7,992 bases of DNA from assembly GCA_039794405.1 (NCBI GenBank), contig JBDIVL010000082.1:1-7992 (forward strand), given 5' to 3'. Shown one piece after another: positions 6,158 to 7,992 of this stretch (positions are counted from its first letter, which is position 1; every line of letters starts with the position of its first letter). The notes under the pieces were generated by a model, which did not search any database, was not told the origin of the DNA, and saw only the letters and a program-made list of their open reading frames with translations. The position numbers and the translations under genes are program-made. The DNA is from JBDIVL01 sp039794405. Its GTDB lineage: Bacteria > Planctomycetota > Brocadiia > Brocadiales > Brocadiaceae.

Positions 6158-7656
6158 TTTGGGATCTCCCTGTTTTCTTTCTTTACCAATACGGCTACCG
6201 TGCGGTTATTTTTCACAAAATATTTCTTAGCAGTTTGCATTACGTCTTCCGCAGTCACCTTTTGAACCTTGTCTAAAAAAGTATTAATGTAGCGCCAGCT
6301 GGAAAGGACTTCAAAATGCCCTATTTCATTTGCAAGACCAGAAGCACTGTTAAGGTCTCGAATGAAATCAGCCTCTAATTGATTTTTAATTTTCTGAAGT
6401 TCCCAATCAGAAGGAGGCGTACTTTTTAATTTTTCAATCTCTTCGTAAATGGCAGATTCAACCTCTTCCGTAGTATGGGGTGCCCGTGGTGCAGCAAAAA
6501 AAGTAAATGTATCCGGATATTTCCCGATCCCGGTATTTGCATGAGCCATAATGGCAATGCGCTTATCCTCAATTAATGATCGATATAATCGAGAAGTACG
6601 TCCGTTAGAGAGAAGTGAGCCAATTACGTCTAACGAATATAAGTCGGGATGTCCGATTTCAGGTATATGATATGAAATGGCTATATAGGGGTTCGATTCA
6701 AACTCAACCTCAACCCGCCGTTCCCCCTTTTGTTCCGGTTCAACGGTTTTTACCCTCAGAGGTGCTGGCTGGCTTGGTATATCACCAAAGTATCGTTCTA
6801 TCAATTGTACTGCATCGTCAGGATTAAAATCTCCAACCATAACGATTACAGCATTATTCGGAGCATAGTAGCTCTTGAAATATGCGGCCGTTTCCGCCTT
6901 TGTGATATTTTCTACGTCTGATCGCCAGCCGATAGTAGGCCAGCGGTAGGGGTGAGCAATGAAAGTCACTGCATTGAGTTGTTCAATTAACAGCCCAAAA
7001 GGGCTGTTTTCCGTTCTGAGCCTTCTTTCTTCCATCACCACATCACGCTCAGAATAAAATTCCCTGAGTACAAGATTTTTCATTCTGTCTGATTCAAGAA
7101 AAGCCCATAACTCTAGTTTATTTGCGGGGAGGTCGCAGAAGTAGTACGTGGCATCTGTTGAAGTGGCAGCATTAAGTCCGGATGCCCCATGTCTTAAATA
7201 AAGAGAAAAAACCTCATCTTTCACGATTAAATCTCTCAACAGTCTTCTTACTTCTTCCAATTCCTTTTCAAGGGATGCAAGCTTTTTCTTATCAGGGGTT
7301 TCTTTATTTTTCTCTGTAGAAATCTGCACAACCAATTCGTCTTCCTTATCAAGCAAAGGTTTTTCTGCCGCATAATCTCTCGTTCCGAATATCTTCGTTC
7401 CTTTAAACATCATATGCTCAAATAAATGTGAAACACCTGTAATTCCGGAACGCTCGTCTACTGAGCCAACCTTGTAATTAATGCGAACACATACAATAGG
7501 AGTATCATGCTTTTCCATCATGAGTAATTTTAAACCATTTTTGAGTATATGCTCTTTTACATCAAGTCTTAAAGAATTAGCATATGATATACTTGTTGTA
7601 AAAAATACTGCGAATATTACGATGGAAAAAACCAACGATGCCATCTTTTTTACCAT
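6154..7656 (-). CDS. M16 family zinc metallopeptidase, catalytic subunit, exported
   Basis: This 500-aa protein is a pitrilysin-family zinc endopeptidase subunit. Residues 1-27 (MVKKMASLVF... ending SYA) form a clear signal peptide, cleaved probably after Ala26. The inverted zinc motif HLFEH (77-81) gives ligands His77 and His81 and catalytic Glu80; the third ligand should be a Glu within ERDVVMEE (203-210). A charged coiled-coil-like insert (about 97-148) lies between HxxEH and HGASGLNAATSTDATYY (157-172), as in a known M16 subclass. The C-domain has NGRTSRLYRSLIEDKRIA (351-368), where the usual LAY tyrosine is missing; the downstream partner supplies it. I chose ATG at 7656 because AAGGAG lies 8 nt before it and the signal peptide begins there. 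A TTG at 7689 would add 11 residues without benefit. It is the first gene of a four-gene operon. Confidence 0.95.
   Translation of the reverse strand: MVKKMASLVFSIVIFAVFFTTSISYANSLRLDVKEHILKNGLKLLMMEKHDTPIVCVRINYKVGSVDERSGITGVSHLFEHMMFKGTKIFGTRDYAAEKPLLDKEDELVVQISTEKNKETPDKKKLASLEKELEEVRRLLRDLIVKDEVFSLYLRHGASGLNAATSTDATYYFCDLPANKLELWAFLESDRMKNLVLREFYSERDVVMEERRLRTENSPFGLLIEQLNAVTFIAHPYRWPTIGWRSDVENITKAETAAYFKSYYAPNNAVIVMVGDFNPDDAVQLIERYFGDIPSQPAPLRVKTVEPEQKGERRVEVEFESNPYIAISYHIPEIGHPDLYSLDVIGSLLSNGRTSRLYRSLIEDKRIAIMAHANTGIGKYPDTFTFFAAPRAPHTTEEVESAIYEEIEKLKSTPPSDWELQKIKNQLEADFIRDLNSASGLANEIGHFEVLSSWRYINTFLDKVQKVTAEDVMQTAKKYFVKNNRTVAVLVKKENREIPK
6166..6171 (-). promoter_or_regulatory. Ribosome binding site deciding the GTG start of the second M16 gene
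   Basis: AGGGAG on the minus strand lies 8 nt before the GTG at 6157, inside the 3' end of the upstream M16 gene. It supports the GTGA overlap and efficient, probably roughly equimolar, synthesis of the two subunits. Confidence 0.65.
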
Positions 7657-7664
7657 TATGTATG

Positions 7665-7670
7665 CTCCTT
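7665..7670 (-). promoter_or_regulatory. Ribosome binding site deciding the start of the first M16 gene
   Basis: AAGGAG on the minus strand lies 8 nt before ATG 7656. It is the best Shine-Dalgarno sequence in the window and falls between that ATG and the alternative TTG at 7689, which rules in favour of the ATG. Confidence 0.8.
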
Positions 7671-7800
7671 TTGATTGCGAATACAACAAAATCCACCATG
7701 AGAAATTTAATAATGAAATAGAGAAATTTGCAATGTAATTCTTAAAATAATTTCCTGACGAAGCAGCGCCTCAGAGTGATAAAAGAGATTGAAACGACAA

Positions 7801-7864
7801 ATTCCACGAATTACACAGATTTTGGACTATAAGACTACGCAGATTATTAATATTTTTATCTGTG
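7801..7864. repeat. Degenerate ACACAGAT-type intergenic repeat
   Basis: The segment contains CCACGAATTACACAGAT (7804-7820), TACGCAGATT (7836-7845) and ATCTGTG (7858-7864). CACAGAT (7814-7820) and ATCTGTG (7858-7864) form a perfect 7-bp inverted pair. Words of the 'cacgaattacacagatt' kind recur between genes in many bacterial genomes, as I recall; the function is unknown. Membership of a family here is an inference. Confidence 0.35.
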
Positions 7865-7968
7865 CAATCTTCTATGTTAAAAAGCAAGTCTTTTTTACAT
7901 GGGTAGATAAAATCCTTTTTAAAGGACGGTTTTATAAAAAGCACAATCTTTAAAACCAATCTTCTATG
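7865..7968 (+). repeat. 12-bp direct repeat
   Basis: CAATCTTCTATG occurs at 7865-7876 and again at 7957-7968, 92 bp apart, with a partial copy CAATCTT at 7944-7950. No gene lies between them. They could mark a decayed repeated unit or binding sites; chance is possible but unlikely for 12 bp in this span. Confidence 0.4.
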
Positions 7969-7992
7969 AGCAGACACACCTCTTTTGGACTG

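Larger units (their letters stand above)
7657..7992. other. Non-coding region upstream of the M16 operon
   Basis: No credible gene is seen. The promoter of the M16 operon should be here. The best minus-strand candidate is TTGCAA (7733-7728) with TTAAAT (7710-7705) at 17-bp spacing, only 4/6 matches each, so it is weak. The distal part (about 7800-7970) holds short repeats: ACACAG/CGCAGAT-type words, an inverted CACAGAT/ATCTGTG pair, and a 12-bp direct repeat. This suggests degenerate repeat DNA. Confidence 0.45.

Noticed and set aside
7689..7689. TTG start for the first M16 gene, giving 11 extra N-terminal residues.
   Set aside because: AAGGAG sits 8 nt before the ATG at 7656 and the signal peptide begins there; the extension has no ribosome binding site.
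7771..7977. A 68-codon minus-strand ORF.
   Set aside because: It lies on short repeat DNA, and its C-terminal part is simply the translation of ACACAG-type words. No ribosome binding site or domain is seen.

Overview
The window is AT-rich bacterial chromosome carrying housekeeping genes plus one compact envelope/proteolysis operon. No phage, transposon, CRISPR, tRNA or rRNA is visible. Protein character (NusA without C-terminal acidic repeats, a long type-2 PyrF, a paired M16 peptidase set, a DUF355-type adenosine-specific kinase) together with low GC suggests a deep-branching Gram-negative. An anammox planctomycete (Brocadiales) is my best guess, but this is impression from memory and no search was run.

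Layout. Positions 1-1108 (minus strand) encode NusA; an AGGAG at the very edge (1-5) suggests the next gene of the nusA operon, probably infB, starts just outside the window. Positions 1109-1445 are a divergent intergenic region. It holds a near-consensus minus-strand promoter for nusA (TTGACA-16-TAGAAT), a leader of about 160 nt with a terminator-like hairpin directly before the nusA ribosome binding site, and a plus-strand TATAAT just before trpG/pabA with a long AT-rich palindrome beside it. Positions 1446-2987 (plus) encode the glutamine amidotransferase subunit of anthranilate or aminodeoxychorismate synthase and then PyrF. Positions 2988-3291 are a convergent gap with several stem-loops and a possible 43-codon ORF.

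Positions 3292-7656 (minus) form a tight four-gene operon, in transcription order: catalytically competent M16 peptidase with signal peptide, M16 partner lacking the zinc motif, adenosine-specific kinase, EamA/DMT-family transporter. Junctions are a 4-nt overlap, a 5-nt gap and a 4-nt overlap, so translational coupling is likely. The two M16 proteins look like the two halves of a heterodimeric exported zinc protease: one keeps HxxEH, the other keeps the C-domain Arg/Tyr-type motif. Positions 7657-7992 are non-coding with short repeats.

The most interesting structure is the nusA leader. A transcription terminator placed between the nusA promoter and nusA itself, with an upstream segment able to pair with it, looks like an attenuator through which NusA could control its own synthesis.
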